Shown here piece by piece: positions 1 through 6,599 of a stretch of DNA of 62,854 nucleotides. Source of the DNA: a virus; the IMG/VR virus record IMGVR_UViG_3300044634_002660, positions 1-62,854 of that record; one strand, written 5' to 3'. The notes under the pieces are model-generated. The model did not search any database and had not been told where the DNA came from. It saw only the letters and a program-made list of their open reading frames with translations. The stretch's first letter is position 1; each line of letters starts with the position of its first letter. The position numbers were made by a program, and so were the translations under genes.

Positions 1-521
1 TTCTTTGTTGTGAATGATGGATCAAACAGTCTAACCCTATTATTTGGCTGGATGGCTAGATTGCCATCATCTCTAACAATCACATGACCACACTTGTGCT
101 GTCCCGGATTTGTGCTGAATCCGGTGTTCAGAATATTATCATCTGGAGAGTGCCAGTCAAGTGTGAAAAGGTATTTACCGTTAACAAATTCTCCGCTTCT
201 TGCAACATAGGTCATTCTCATATTCCTCATTGCATAGAACTCAGTAGCGGTTACATGGGATGAGAATGAGTTCCACAGAACAAGGTCATGAATATCCACC
301 TCAGGAACTCCAGGCTTCATGCAGAAAGCAGAAATTGGCATTCTCCACCAAACACCGCCATCCTCCATTATAAAATGGAACAGAGGACTTCTAGATGGGA
401 TAGAGGTCACTCCAAAGATTACGCAGGGGAAGTACTGATCGTGAGAATCTAATTGATTTCTTAGGTAGTTACCACGAACATAGCATTCAATTGATGGGAT
501 ATTTGCATTTAATTCAGGCAT
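1..521 (-). CDS. Hypothetical phage protein, 3-prime end cut by window edge
   Basis: An open frame runs from an ATG at 521 leftwards off the window, about 173 codons without a stop. It begins MPELNANIPSIECYVRGNYL and is rich in aromatic residues and beta-prone stretches, with a Trp-Trp pair near residue 60 and no signal peptide or obvious membrane segment. I do not recognise a catalytic motif. Its start overlaps the end of the preceding minus-strand gene by 8 bases, so the two are probably translationally coupled. Confidence 0.8.
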   Translation of the reverse strand, partial: MPELNANIPSIECYVRGNYLRNQLDSHDQYFPCVIFGVTSIPSRSPLFHFIMEDGGVWWRMPISAFCMKPGVPEVDIHDLVLWNSFSSHVTATEFYAMRNMRMTYVARSGEFVNGKYLFTLDWHSPDDNILNTGFSTNPGQHKCGHVIVRDDGNLAIQPNNRVRLFDPSFTTK

Positions 522-795
522 TGTCAAACAGTCTATCAATAGCTTTCCACAAAGTAGGCCATTCGTTGCGATGTTTTTTCATAACATGATGATGATACTT
601 TGGAACAACCCCAGCATCTTTTACCGCTCTCTCAATATCGTTAAATATTGATCTATATCTATCGTTTTCCATCTTGGTAATCGCAGCTTCACTAGAGAAC
701 TTCTCTGCTGCTTTCATCCAAGTTTTAACTTGCTTTTCGTATTCCTGAATGCTTGCTTGCATATCACGGATTGTTGATTCATATTCATTTGACAT
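514..795 (-). CDS. Small charged helical hypothetical protein
   Basis: This 93-codon gene starts at ATG 795, at MSNEYESTIRDMQASIQEYE. The frame is open further upstream, but that extension only translates the tRNA-Asn gene and is rejected. The protein is charged and probably coiled-coil over residues 1-50, with a His triplet near residue 69. The A of its start codon is the last base of the CCA end of the tRNA, so the only Shine-Dalgarno-like bases (GGGAG) lie inside the tRNA acceptor end. Translation may therefore start on unprocessed transcript or at the next in-frame ATG, 11 codons in. Function unknown. Confidence 0.7.
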   Translation of the reverse strand: MSNEYESTIRDMQASIQEYEKQVKTWMKAAEKFSSEAAITKMENDRYRSIFNDIERAVKDAGVVPKYHHHVMKKHRNEWPTLWKAIDRLFDNA

Positions 796-870
796 GGCTC
801 CCAGAGTAGGGCTTGAACCTACGACACGCGGATTAACAGTCCGCTGCTCTGCCAACTGAGCTATCTGGGA
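795..870 (-). tRNA. tRNA-Asn (anticodon GTT), CCA encoded
   Basis: The minus strand folds as a complete cloverleaf. It has a 7-bp acceptor stem TCCCAGA/TCTGGGA, D arm GCTC/GAGC, anticodon stem GCGGA/TCCGC with loop CTGTTAA, a 5-base variable loop, T arm GTAGG/CCTAC with loop TTCAAGC, G discriminator and genomic CCA. The GTT anticodon reads AAC/AAT, and AAT is common in this AT-rich genome. It is probably transcribed from the promoter at 1005-1032, which also drives the 23S-like element just upstream. Confidence 0.96.
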
Positions 871-914
871 ATATATTGTGAGTATATCAGTTTGTTGAGC
901 CGGTAAAAGCCAAA

Positions 915-997
915 CCCCCATGCTTTCACATGAGGGTCAGCCGTAACTATAACGGTCCCAAGGTAGCCTGCACTCGCGCAACAGACACCATAGGTGC
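915..997 (-). ncRNA. Candidate small RNA antisense to 23S rRNA helix 69-71
   Basis: Downstream of a good promoter (1005-1032) the minus strand has no convincing gene before tRNA-Asn but holds a series of hairpins. First is GGCACC-TAT-GGTGTC (983-997), then a weak stem in 968-981, then the complement of 23S helix 69 (bases 940-957). Last is a stem at 915-936 (CCCTCATG against CATGGGGG, one mismatch) followed by TTTGGCTTTT, which resembles an intrinsic terminator. Together they outline an RNA of about 80-90 nt. Strand and transcript ends are inferred. The alternative is that the plus strand is the functional, rRNA-like sense. Confidence 0.5.
940..967 (+). other. 23S rRNA helix 69/71-like segment
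   Basis: Read on the plus strand, these 28 bases equal E. coli 23S rRNA 1907-1934 (all of the helix 69 loop plus the start of helix 71) except for C959 in place of U1926. The identity is from memory of the conserved rRNA sequence, which also includes the I-CeuI homing site. It is far too long for chance. Weaker resemblance to the rRNA flanks is visible: GAGCCGGTAAA at 897-907, and CTGCAC...CGCAAC after a gap. The rest of the 23S gene is absent, so this is not an rRNA operon. From memory, actinobacterial helix 69 stems often differ from this sequence. Confidence 0.85.
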
Positions 998-1004
998 CAT
1001 AGTT

Positions 1005-1032
1005 ATTATACACTATCGGCTATTGTTGTAAA
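1005..1032 (-). promoter_or_regulatory. Sigma-70-type promoter for sRNA/tRNA-Asn transcript
   Basis: On the minus strand TTTACA (1032-1027) is followed after 16 bases by TATAAT (1010-1005), a near-consensus pair. Initiation would fall near 997-999, at the first hairpin of the candidate small RNA. The -10 box begins just after the stop codon of the upstream zinc-ribbon gene. Confidence 0.7.
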
Positions 1033-1186
1033 AGCCTCCACCTTTAAGTTGAATACCTGGAGGTGAGAATACTTGTTTAATAGCATCTCCACAAATTGGG
1101 CAACAGATAATCTTTTGATCTTCCGTTATCTTTCTTGTTTCTTCGATTTCATGTCCACTAAGGCATTTGTATTGATAAGTTGGCAT
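1013..1186 (-). CDS. FmdB-like small zinc-ribbon protein
   Basis: A 57-codon gene beginning MPTYQYKCLSGHEIEETRKI. It has the FmdB/regulatory zinc-ribbon layout: an aromatic N-terminus, a first metal pair KC...GH at residues 8-12, a second pair CPIC at 29-32, and the closing GGGFYNNSR typical of the family, whose members often end GFYxTD. It probably binds one zinc ion. Its role in phages is unknown, perhaps in transcription or RNA binding. A Shine-Dalgarno GAAGGA lies 5-6 bases before the ATG. Confidence 0.85.
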   Translation of the reverse strand: MPTYQYKCLSGHEIEETRKITEDQKIICCPICGDAIKQVFSPPGIQLKGGGFYNNSR

Positions 1187-1262
1187 TTAATCCTTCATTC
1201 CTAATAAAACAATGAAGACAACTACTCGGTAATATGCTCTATGGATTTTTCTATAGGTACGC

Positions 1263-1874
1263 TTAATCATTTTGCTCCTGAACAAAAATCTGAAATGGCG
1301 ATCCTGTATACGGATCAAACTTTGATGTGATTGAAAGGGCTTTATTTATAGCCGCTTTTGCTTTTTGGATTGGGAGTTGCTTTCCTCCCGTGATTGCCTG
1401 TATAGCACCAAGAGCATACGAAGAACCACTGCCGATTGCATAAACACCAGTACGGTCAGAAGTCCAAGAGTAGTCCCCATCAATTATATATATTACACCA
1501 TTAACAACCACAACAATTGTAGAGTTATGTTCTGCCATATGATTCTTTGTATCATTATCTGGCATGGCGTATCCATGATTCTCAAAACAATTTCTTAATG
1601 ATGGAATAAATTTTTGTGTAATAAAATGATCTAACTTAGCACCACCTTCCGAAAAAGTCGGTGTTGGAGGAACAAAGACATGGTGAAGTATGTTTATAGC
1701 TCGAACATCTCCAGCAGCTCCTAGGAGATATTTACCATTTTGAGCAATTTTTGCTGTTCCTGTTCCAAGCGTTGTGATTTGGAAAGCCATCCCTTGTTCA
1801 TCAAAAGATGAAACCCGTGAATCAGTACCTACTACAGAATAAGTATCTCCCTGAATAGCAACAATTGTAGTCAT
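1263..1874 (-). CDS. HslV / proteasome-beta-like Ntn peptidase
   Basis: This 203-residue protein starts MTTIVAIQGDTYSVVGTDSR, the classic HslV/proteasome beta N-terminus. Removal of Met1 would expose a Thr nucleophile at residue 2. The expected Asp is at 18 (mature position 17), a Lys follows in GTAKIAQ (residue 42), and the family signature AIGSGSSYALGAIQA is near residues 145-160. Length fits the family (about 175-240). Such peptidases form rings degrading unfolded proteins or a delivered substrate set. No ATPase partner (HslU/Mpa) is present in the window, so it may use a host unfoldase or act in self-processing or in host takeover. Confidence 0.88.
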   Translation of the reverse strand: MTTIVAIQGDTYSVVGTDSRVSSFDEQGMAFQITTLGTGTAKIAQNGKYLLGAAGDVRAINILHHVFVPPTPTFSEGGAKLDHFITQKFIPSLRNCFENHGYAMPDNDTKNHMAEHNSTIVVVVNGVIYIIDGDYSWTSDRTGVYAIGSGSSYALGAIQAITGGKQLPIQKAKAAINKALSITSKFDPYTGSPFQIFVQEQND

Positions 1875-1891
1875 ACAAATATCCTACACTA

Positions 1892-2491
1892 TTATTTGGT
1901 AGTATTTGCACTCATTGGTAGCAAAAATGTCTGATTTATCCACATGATGCTCAAAACCGAGTAGCCAATGACATCTAACAAATTATCTTTAATAGATTCA
2001 TTTTCTGGATTAAGATTGTTATTAACTAAATTCTCAAGTCTTCCAATTTTATCGTGCATTCTTATAATTAAACCATTAAGTCCAAATCTTGAAATATTAG
2101 ATGGGCCATAATCTTTTTGTTTTTTAATTACAGTTTTATTTACAACATCTCGATATTCATCAAGACTAAACTTCAAGTCTATTTCTTTTGATGCAAGGAT
2201 GGAAAAACTTGATAATGCTACCCAATACTGAGTAATTGTTTTAGCTAATTCATAATCATATTCAACATCATCAAATTTCCATATTTTTTTATCAATCATA
2301 TCGTCAAGAGTTAAGATCATGTTCATTAAATGATTTTTATCAAAATTAAGATTTCCAAATGTTAAAGAGAAACCTTCTGAATATCTTCTATCAAGTTCTA
2401 ATATATCTTCAAATAAAGAATTAACAGTGATAGTGCATGATTGCTCCCAACTACCACAGATTTTTGCATCTTTAATTTTATCCAAAAGCAT
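1892..2491 (-). CDS. DUF1599 / MazG-like nucleotide-metabolism protein
   Basis: A 199-residue, mainly helical protein. Its C-terminal half carries KKQKDYGPSNISRFGLNG, then RMHDKIGRLENL and DNLLDVIGYSVLS. This is the pattern of DUF1599 (nucleotide modification associated domain 1), part of the all-alpha NTP pyrophosphatase/MazG-like group, where the acidic residues bind metal. It may act on a phage or host nucleotide pool, consistent with ThyX and ribonucleotide reductase nearby. Its start overlaps the stop of the upstream gene (TAATG). The N-terminal half is unrecognised. Confidence 0.72.
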   Translation of the reverse strand: MLLDKIKDAKICGSWEQSCTITVNSLFEDILELDRRYSEGFSLTFGNLNFDKNHLMNMILTLDDMIDKKIWKFDDVEYDYELAKTITQYWVALSSFSILASKEIDLKFSLDEYRDVVNKTVIKKQKDYGPSNISRFGLNGLIIRMHDKIGRLENLVNNNLNPENESIKDNLLDVIGYSVLSIMWINQTFLLPMSANTTK

Positions 2492-2913
2492 TACTTAGAA
2501 GCTTTTCTTTCTTTTTCTGGATCAATGATTTCAAACATTCCTCTTTCAATTTTTTTGAAATAAGAACGATTATCTCTATGAAAATTATAAACAGTAGGAA
2601 CAGAGATGTTTAGCTCTTCGGCAACTTTAGCAAAATTTATGGTCTTGCCAGTATTTGTTTTTAAGTAATTTTCAATAAGTTTTGTCTTAGATGTTCTCTT
2701 CGATGAATTTCCTGTTTTACCAGTTGTGAAAGAGAAATAAGACATCCATTTTTCAACCGCTTCTTTTGAAACAGCGTAGTAAGAAGAAATCTCAGAAATG
2801 GACTTTCCATCTGCAAACCCAGTGATTACAGAGTAAGCAATCCTTCTTTCTTCTGCATCAATGGATGATGGGATTTTTGTAATATAGTTATCAATTTCAG
2901 CTCTAGTTAGCAT
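2491..2913 (-). CDS. Putative DNA-binding protein with two helix-turn-helix segments
   Basis: A 140-residue basic protein. Residues about 38-58 (SISEISSYYAVSKEAVEKWM) and 92-112 (NFAKVAEELNISVPTVYNFH) each look like a helix-turn-helix, the second resembling resolvase/invertase or homeodomain-like HTHs. It may regulate the minus-strand early genes, since it is the first gene after the strong hairpin at 2993-3050. AAAGG precedes the ATG. Specific family unknown. Confidence 0.65.
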   Translation of the reverse strand: MLTRAEIDNYITKIPSSIDAEERRIAYSVITGFADGKSISEISSYYAVSKEAVEKWMSYFSFTTGKTGNSSKRTSKTKLIENYLKTNTGKTINFAKVAEELNISVPTVYNFHRDNRSYFKKIERGMFEIIDPEKERKASK

Positions 2914-2992
2914 ATTGGACCTTTCTATTGTCGGAATTGAATCATATCAGGAATTTTCACAAATAATGCACAATTTTAAAAAAAGATAAAGA

Positions 2993-3050
2993 TATAGCGC
3001 CTTAGTTCACGATCATAATCTTTCGAAATACAACCGCCCAAGGCGCTATA
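2993..3050 (-). terminator. Long hairpin with U-rich tail; terminator or structured leader
   Basis: The arms TATAGCGCCTT (2993-3003) and AAGGCGCTATA (3040-3050) are perfectly complementary over 11 bp and enclose a 36-base loop. On the minus strand the stem is followed by TCTTTATCTTTTTTT, as in an intrinsic terminator. It separates the gene at 3059-3250 from the HTH gene. The loop is unusually long for a terminator, so a regulatory RNA element is also possible. Confidence 0.6.
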
Positions 3051-3058
3051 CCAGATTT

Positions 3059-3250
3059 CTATTTTTTCAAATGCCAATCAATATGATTGTCTAATTTTTC
3101 TCCAACGCTACGAACATCGTCATGAAGGTTCTGAAGAGAGTTATAAACCGTATTGTGGTCATCTTTATTCTCTTTACGAGCCTTCTGTATTAAAGCAACA
3201 AGAACAGAGAAAACCCCTGTTATTATTACTCCAATAATTCCAATATCCAT
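3059..3250 (-). CDS. Single-pass membrane protein with coiled coil, DUF2746-like
   Basis: A 63-residue protein. Residues 3-22 (IGIIGVIITGVFSVLVALIQ) form one membrane helix. They are followed by a charged heptad-like tail ending VGEKLDNHIDWHLKK. This layout and the HIDWHL ending recall DUF2746-type small membrane proteins of actinophages, often found beside lysis genes. It could be a holin-like or membrane-tethering protein. Its ATG overlaps the stop of the preceding gene (ATGA). Confidence 0.65.
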   Translation of the reverse strand: MDIGIIGVIITGVFSVLVALIQKARKENKDDHNTVYNSLQNLHDDVRSVGEKLDNHIDWHLKK

Positions 3251-3630
3251 CAGTCATTCAACAGGAATTTAGCGATTGCTTCAACTTCCATGTCGAAATC
3301 GCCATACTGAGCTGCATGCTCTTCAAGAATTGCAATCAAGTCTGACTTCTTAACCTCTGGGTCAAGAGCGATCTCTTTTGTAGGGGAGGTCTTTCCTGCA
3401 CCAGATGTTGGTGTGTCTGCAGAACCGGCTGTTGGGATTGATGTAACCTTTTTTTCCGGGTCAAGAGGAACTTCGTTCATCATTGACTTCATAATGTCAG
3501 CTTGCGAGTTATGCCAAGCAGCTGCTTTGATATGATCTTGCATTGATTCAGCAGCTGATTTAGCCATCTCCTCATGCCAAGACTTCATTGAATCATGATC
3601 TTGAATCATTTTATCAATATTGTATTTCAT
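3250..3630 (-). CDS. Hypothetical helical protein
   Basis: A 126-residue protein. The N-terminal half is helical and rich in Met, His and Lys. A Pro/Thr/Ser-rich linker covers about residues 55-85. The C-terminus is an acidic helical segment (SDLIAILEEHAAQYGDFDME). No known family was recognised. It lies between a cysteine-containing structural-type protein and the small membrane protein in one close-packed minus-strand operon. Confidence 0.6.
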   Translation of the reverse strand: MKYNIDKMIQDHDSMKSWHEEMAKSAAESMQDHIKAAAWHNSQADIMKSMMNEVPLDPEKKVTSIPTAGSADTPTSGAGKTSPTKEIALDPEVKKSDLIAILEEHAAQYGDFDMEVEAIAKFLLND

Positions 3631-3631
3631 T

Positions 3632-4609
3632 TTATTTCTCCTTATTAAGTAATAAATCTCTAATCATAGAGATAAGAGATGACATTGAATTCTCTTCTTC
3701 GTCATCCTCTTCTTCTTCGTCTTCCATTTCTGGAGACACTAGACCGTCTGGAATTACAGCAAATCTGCACTTCCCTTCGTCTTCTACTTGTTGAGCGATA
3801 ATTTTACAAATACCATCACCCTCGTATAGAACACAATTTCCACATTTAACACCGATGCTTTTTACTTCGTTTTCTTCTGGGCTATCATAACCAGCCCAAA
3901 TACCAGTTTCATCTTCGTTAAACTTACCATAATTTGATGCAATTGTTACCAAAGCATCTGCAAGTGCAGCCTCTTCTTCTGCAAGATCTTCTGCAACCTT
4001 TTCCACATTCTCTTTTGTCACTCTGTAACCTCCACCCCTTCTTTTATATTCACGGACAAGCCATGCGTTTGCGTATGCAGAAGGGTATACATCAAACTTT
4101 GCTTTTGCCTCAGATTTAATCCTGGCATAGAGTTCTGGATTTGTTGGCACATTTGCCTTCTCCATATCCTCTTTATCTGTTGAAACATTGATTGGTTTTT
4201 TACCATCTCTTGTTTCAGTTGTCTCCGCTCTTCTCTTTCGTCTTACAGCAGATTCAATCTGTTCAGGTGTCATTCTTGCTGCTCTTGATGCAGGAACACA
4301 CTTTGGGTACTTACCACTGCTTGCATCACTTCTTCCGCAAGGTTCAAAACCACCACCGGGTTTTGGTCTGGAGATATCAACCCATCTCTCCTTAAACCAT
4401 TCTTTAAGAGATTTTACTGCCTCTTCAACAATTGGCTCAGTAGATTCGTTTTTGTTTTCATACTCGCCAGTAGCAATACCCTGAACAGTTGCTTTCCTTT
4501 TTGCTTCACCCATTGATTCAGCATTTCCTCGCTCATAGATATAGCATTTACCGCTATCTCCCCATTTAAAACCGGGTTGACCGTTATTTGAGCATGGATT
4601 TACAGGCAT
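3632..4609 (-). CDS. DUF5872-like phage protein with Cys cluster and acidic tail
   Basis: A 325-residue protein built of several parts. The N-terminal region contains PCSNNGQPGFKWGDSGKCY. Residues about 70-130 (KERWVDISRPKPGGGFEPCG...SGKYPKCVPASRAARM) are a widespread phage/algal-virus motif. A DUF5872-like stretch KFDVYPSAYANAWLVREYKR is near 172-191. A Cys group (CGNCVLYEGDGICKII, then GKCRF) near 255-285 may bind metal, and a strongly acidic segment is near 295-308. I infer a virion-associated or DNA-packaging-related role, but the function is not established. It ends with a basic helix. Confidence 0.6.
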   Translation of the reverse strand: MPVNPCSNNGQPGFKWGDSGKCYIYERGNAESMGEAKRKATVQGIATGEYENKNESTEPIVEEAVKSLKEWFKERWVDISRPKPGGGFEPCGRSDASSGKYPKCVPASRAARMTPEQIESAVRRKRRAETTETRDGKKPINVSTDKEDMEKANVPTNPELYARIKSEAKAKFDVYPSAYANAWLVREYKRRGGGYRVTKENVEKVAEDLAEEEAALADALVTIASNYGKFNEDETGIWAGYDSPEENEVKSIGVKCGNCVLYEGDGICKIIAQQVEDEGKCRFAVIPDGLVSPEMEDEEEEDDEEENSMSSLISMIRDLLLNKEK

Positions 4610-4631
4610 AGTAGAACCATTTTACCATGAT

Positions 4632-4967
4632 TCACTTGTAATAGCTGTATAATTCTTCCCTATTCCATCTCTGAACAGGTATTGAAAGAGAATTGAATTC
4701 TGCATAGGCCTGTTCCGTTGAGTAAACAATTCTAGCGTATGCTTTTCTAGCACCCTCGTCATAAACAGGACAGTCGGGATTGGGATCTAGGTACAAAGCC
4801 TTGTATTGATACATGTCTTCTTCCCAATGAATTGCATTAACCACTTTTAACTTTTGGTAACAGTATGGGCACTCTTTATCTGGATAGGGGAAATTTGGAA
4901 GAACACGACCCATTATCAATCCGGGTATGTCTAAACTGTTCAATCCGGGGATGTTTATATTATTCAT
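4632..4967 (-). CDS. Hypothetical protein with CPYC motif
   Basis: A 111-residue protein with a CPYC pair near residue 34 and a single later Cys. It is rich in Tyr and Asn and has no membrane segment. Repeated IPGL motifs occur in the first 20 residues. The CPYC pair could be half of a zinc-binding site or redox active. No family recognised. It overlaps the upstream gene by 8 bases. Confidence 0.6.
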   Translation of the reverse strand: MNNINIPGLNSLDIPGLIMGRVLPNFPYPDKECPYCYQKLKVVNAIHWEEDMYQYKALYLDPNPDCPVYDEGARKAYARIVYSTEQAYAEFNSLSIPVQRWNREELYSYYK

Positions 4968-5202
4968 CTATTTTTGACCTCAGTAGGAAATCAATAATAT
5001 CATCAATATTTTTTCTTGCAATATCGATGCCATCCATTAAGCAAGAAAGCTCTTCAATATTCATTACATAATCATCAGATGGACTTGATATATAAAAAAC
5101 TGGGGCAAATGTATCTTCAAAAGGAACGGTTTTTATTGTTATCTCAAGAGTTTCAAAATCACCGATATCTTCATTGCCAGAATATGGGACTATTCTCGTC
5201 AT
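4960..5202 (-). CDS. Hypothetical small acidic protein
   Basis: An 80-residue acidic protein beginning MTRIVPYSGNEDIGDFETLE. It is predicted as beta strands followed by a C-terminal helix (MDGIDIARKNIDDIIDFLLR). No known domain. It overlaps the neighbouring genes on both sides (32 bases with the upstream gene), typical of tightly packed phage early operons. Confidence 0.55.
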   Translation of the reverse strand: MTRIVPYSGNEDIGDFETLEITIKTVPFEDTFAPVFYISSPSDDYVMNIEELSCLMDGIDIARKNIDDIIDFLLRSKIDE

Positions 5203-5581
5203 AATCTACCCCTTCCTCAGTAATTGTTATAACATTATAGTTTAAAACAACTAATTGCTGTGCCAAAACAGTCAACATCTTTGTTTCTTTAGTTATTTTT
5301 GAACCAAAAAAAACAACAACAATGTAATCTTCTTTTTTAATTTTATTAAATAATAAAAAGTTTTTATCTTTAAGAATCTTTGCTCTTTTATTTCCAGAAA
5401 ACGACATATAAACTTTAAGGAAACCAGATGTAGTTGCTGGAGAAACATACACATCAACAATTGACTCTGACAGCTCTTTGCAGAAATCTTTTATGTGCTT
5501 ATGCGGATACCCAGTATCTGATAGGGCTAATACTTTTTTATCTTTAAGATAGGATTTAAAATCAATTTGATTTTGATGCAT
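5171..5581 (-). CDS. Hypothetical alpha/beta protein
   Basis: A 136-residue protein with alternating strands and helices: KKVLALSDTGYPHKHIKDF, then DYIVVVFFGSKITKETKML and LNYNVITITEEG. This is a Rossmann- or flavodoxin-like succession, possibly related to nucleoside 2-deoxyribosyltransferase or TIR/SLOG folds. I cannot place it with confidence and see no clear catalytic residue. It overlaps both neighbours. Confidence 0.55.
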   Translation of the reverse strand: MHQNQIDFKSYLKDKKVLALSDTGYPHKHIKDFCKELSESIVDVYVSPATTSGFLKVYMSFSGNKRAKILKDKNFLLFNKIKKEDYIVVVFFGSKITKETKMLTVLAQQLVVLNYNVITITEEGVDYDENSPIFWQ

Positions 5582-5723
5582 ATAACGCTGCCGTTATGTT
5601 TAATGCAACAACGATTATTGCTGGTCCAACAAAACCAGGGTCAAAATTCCATCCATACTGAACTCCAAGATTAAGCAAAAGAGTGTTTAGAGAAATCCAA
5701 AAAATAAATAATAAAAATGTCAT
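5562..5723 (-). CDS. Small two-helix membrane protein
   Basis: A 53-codon frame beginning MTFLLFIFWISLNTLLLNLG. Residues 2-18 and about 32-47 (FVGPAIIVVALNITAALYAS) are hydrophobic helices. It starts inside the stop of thyX (ATGA) and ends 20 bases inside the next gene, so it fits the operon by translational coupling. It is a candidate membrane effector, but nothing else is known. Confidence 0.65.
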   Translation of the reverse strand: MTFLLFIFWISLNTLLLNLGVQYGWNFDPGFVGPAIIVVALNITAALYASKSN

Positions 5724-6415
5724 ATTGCTACTCTATCAGATTTTACAAAAGATTCATGGGTGATTGGCATTTTCTTCATAAAAATATATTCAATTGCTTT
5801 TGCATATTCATTAATCTCATATTGTGCATTGTTATCGTTACGCAACGAAATAAAATTAATAAGACTCCTTGCATTAACAGTCCAAATAAACTCTGTGTAT
5901 TGAGTTACTGGCAATACACATCGAGCAATCTCTTTTGCTACACCAGCTTCAATAAGTTTATAGTAAGCAGAGTCGGCCTCTAGAATTGACTTTTGGAATA
6001 CAGAATAGAATAAATCTTTAACTTCTGGATCTTCAATTTCCTCAAAAGAATAAGCTCCGGGCTTACCTATCTGCTTTCTAATATTTTTATACGAAGGGGT
6101 ATAGTAATCAATCTGCTCTGGCTGATAGTATCTCATACTCATCTCATTAAAAGATGACCAGCGATGACGCATCCACTCCCTTGCAACAAAAATGGGAGCC
6201 TTTATGCGGAATTTAAAAACGGAATGTTCAAAAGGAGTCGCATGTTTGTTTTTCATAAGATAATTGATCAATCCAACGCCTGATTCATCAATTTCATTTT
6301 TACTGGCTGCGAAGGAAACTTTGGCAGCGTTTATGACATCAAGATCTGAAGCCATGCAGTCTAAAAGTTCTACAAAGCCGAAGTCCAAGATTTCATGAAA
6401 GTGTTCATTACTCAT
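5720..6415 (-). CDS. thyX: Flavin-dependent thymidylate synthase ThyX
   Basis: A 231-residue protein of normal ThyX length. It has the family signature RHRWSSFNEMSMRYY at residues 83-97, which matches the ThyX motif RHRxxSxNExSxR. The C-terminal part VTQYTEFIWTVNARSLINF contains the NARSL segment near the substrate-binding arginine. It makes dTMP from dUMP using FAD, NADPH and methylene-tetrahydrofolate. Together with the ribonucleotide reductase it supplies DNA precursors. It is the first gene of the minus-strand operon leaving the divergent control region. Confidence 0.96.
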   Translation of the reverse strand: MSNEHFHEILDFGFVELLDCMASDLDVINAAKVSFAASKNEIDESGVGLINYLMKNKHATPFEHSVFKFRIKAPIFVAREWMRHRWSSFNEMSMRYYQPEQIDYYTPSYKNIRKQIGKPGAYSFEEIEDPEVKDLFYSVFQKSILEADSAYYKLIEAGVAKEIARCVLPVTQYTEFIWTVNARSLINFISLRNDNNAQYEINEYAKAIEYIFMKKMPITHESFVKSDRVAI

Positions 6416-6599
6416 GTCCAGTATGCTATCACTGAGAAAAGAAAAATTTTGTATTTTTTGAAATTTTTAGATTTTCTCTGGTATGCTTCGCATCGAAGGA
6501 TGCGCCAGTATACTAAGTACACCAAGTATACTAAGAGATACTTAATAGTATTAAAGTATTAATAGTGTACTAATAACTCACTAATAGTAAGATATATAT
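6416..6599 (+). promoter_or_regulatory. Divergent AT-rich control region with palindromic repeats
   Basis: This gene-free stretch separates the leftward thyX operon from rightward genes. It contains a 6-bp hairpin CGCATC-GAAG-GATGCG (6489-6504). Two copies of the perfect palindrome AGTATACT (6507-6514 and 6525-6532) are 18 bp apart. Further degenerate copies follow (AGTATTAAAGTATTAATAGT, then GTGTACTAATA and CACTAATAGTAAG) up to the start codon. The spacing of close to two helical turns suggests an operator; an origin role is also possible. Confidence 0.6.

Noticed and set aside
795-870. tRNA-Asn as a prophage attachment site
   Set aside because: No integrase, excisionase pair or repressor-integrase cluster was seen in the window.
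796-921. Upstream in-frame extension of the 514-795 gene
   Set aside because: It is a translation of the tRNA-Asn gene and the hairpin before it, so it is not coding.
940-967. Remnant of a complete rRNA operon or host contamination
   Set aside because: Only about 28 bases are rRNA-like, and the flanks are ordinary phage genes; no other 23S, 16S or 5S sequence was seen.
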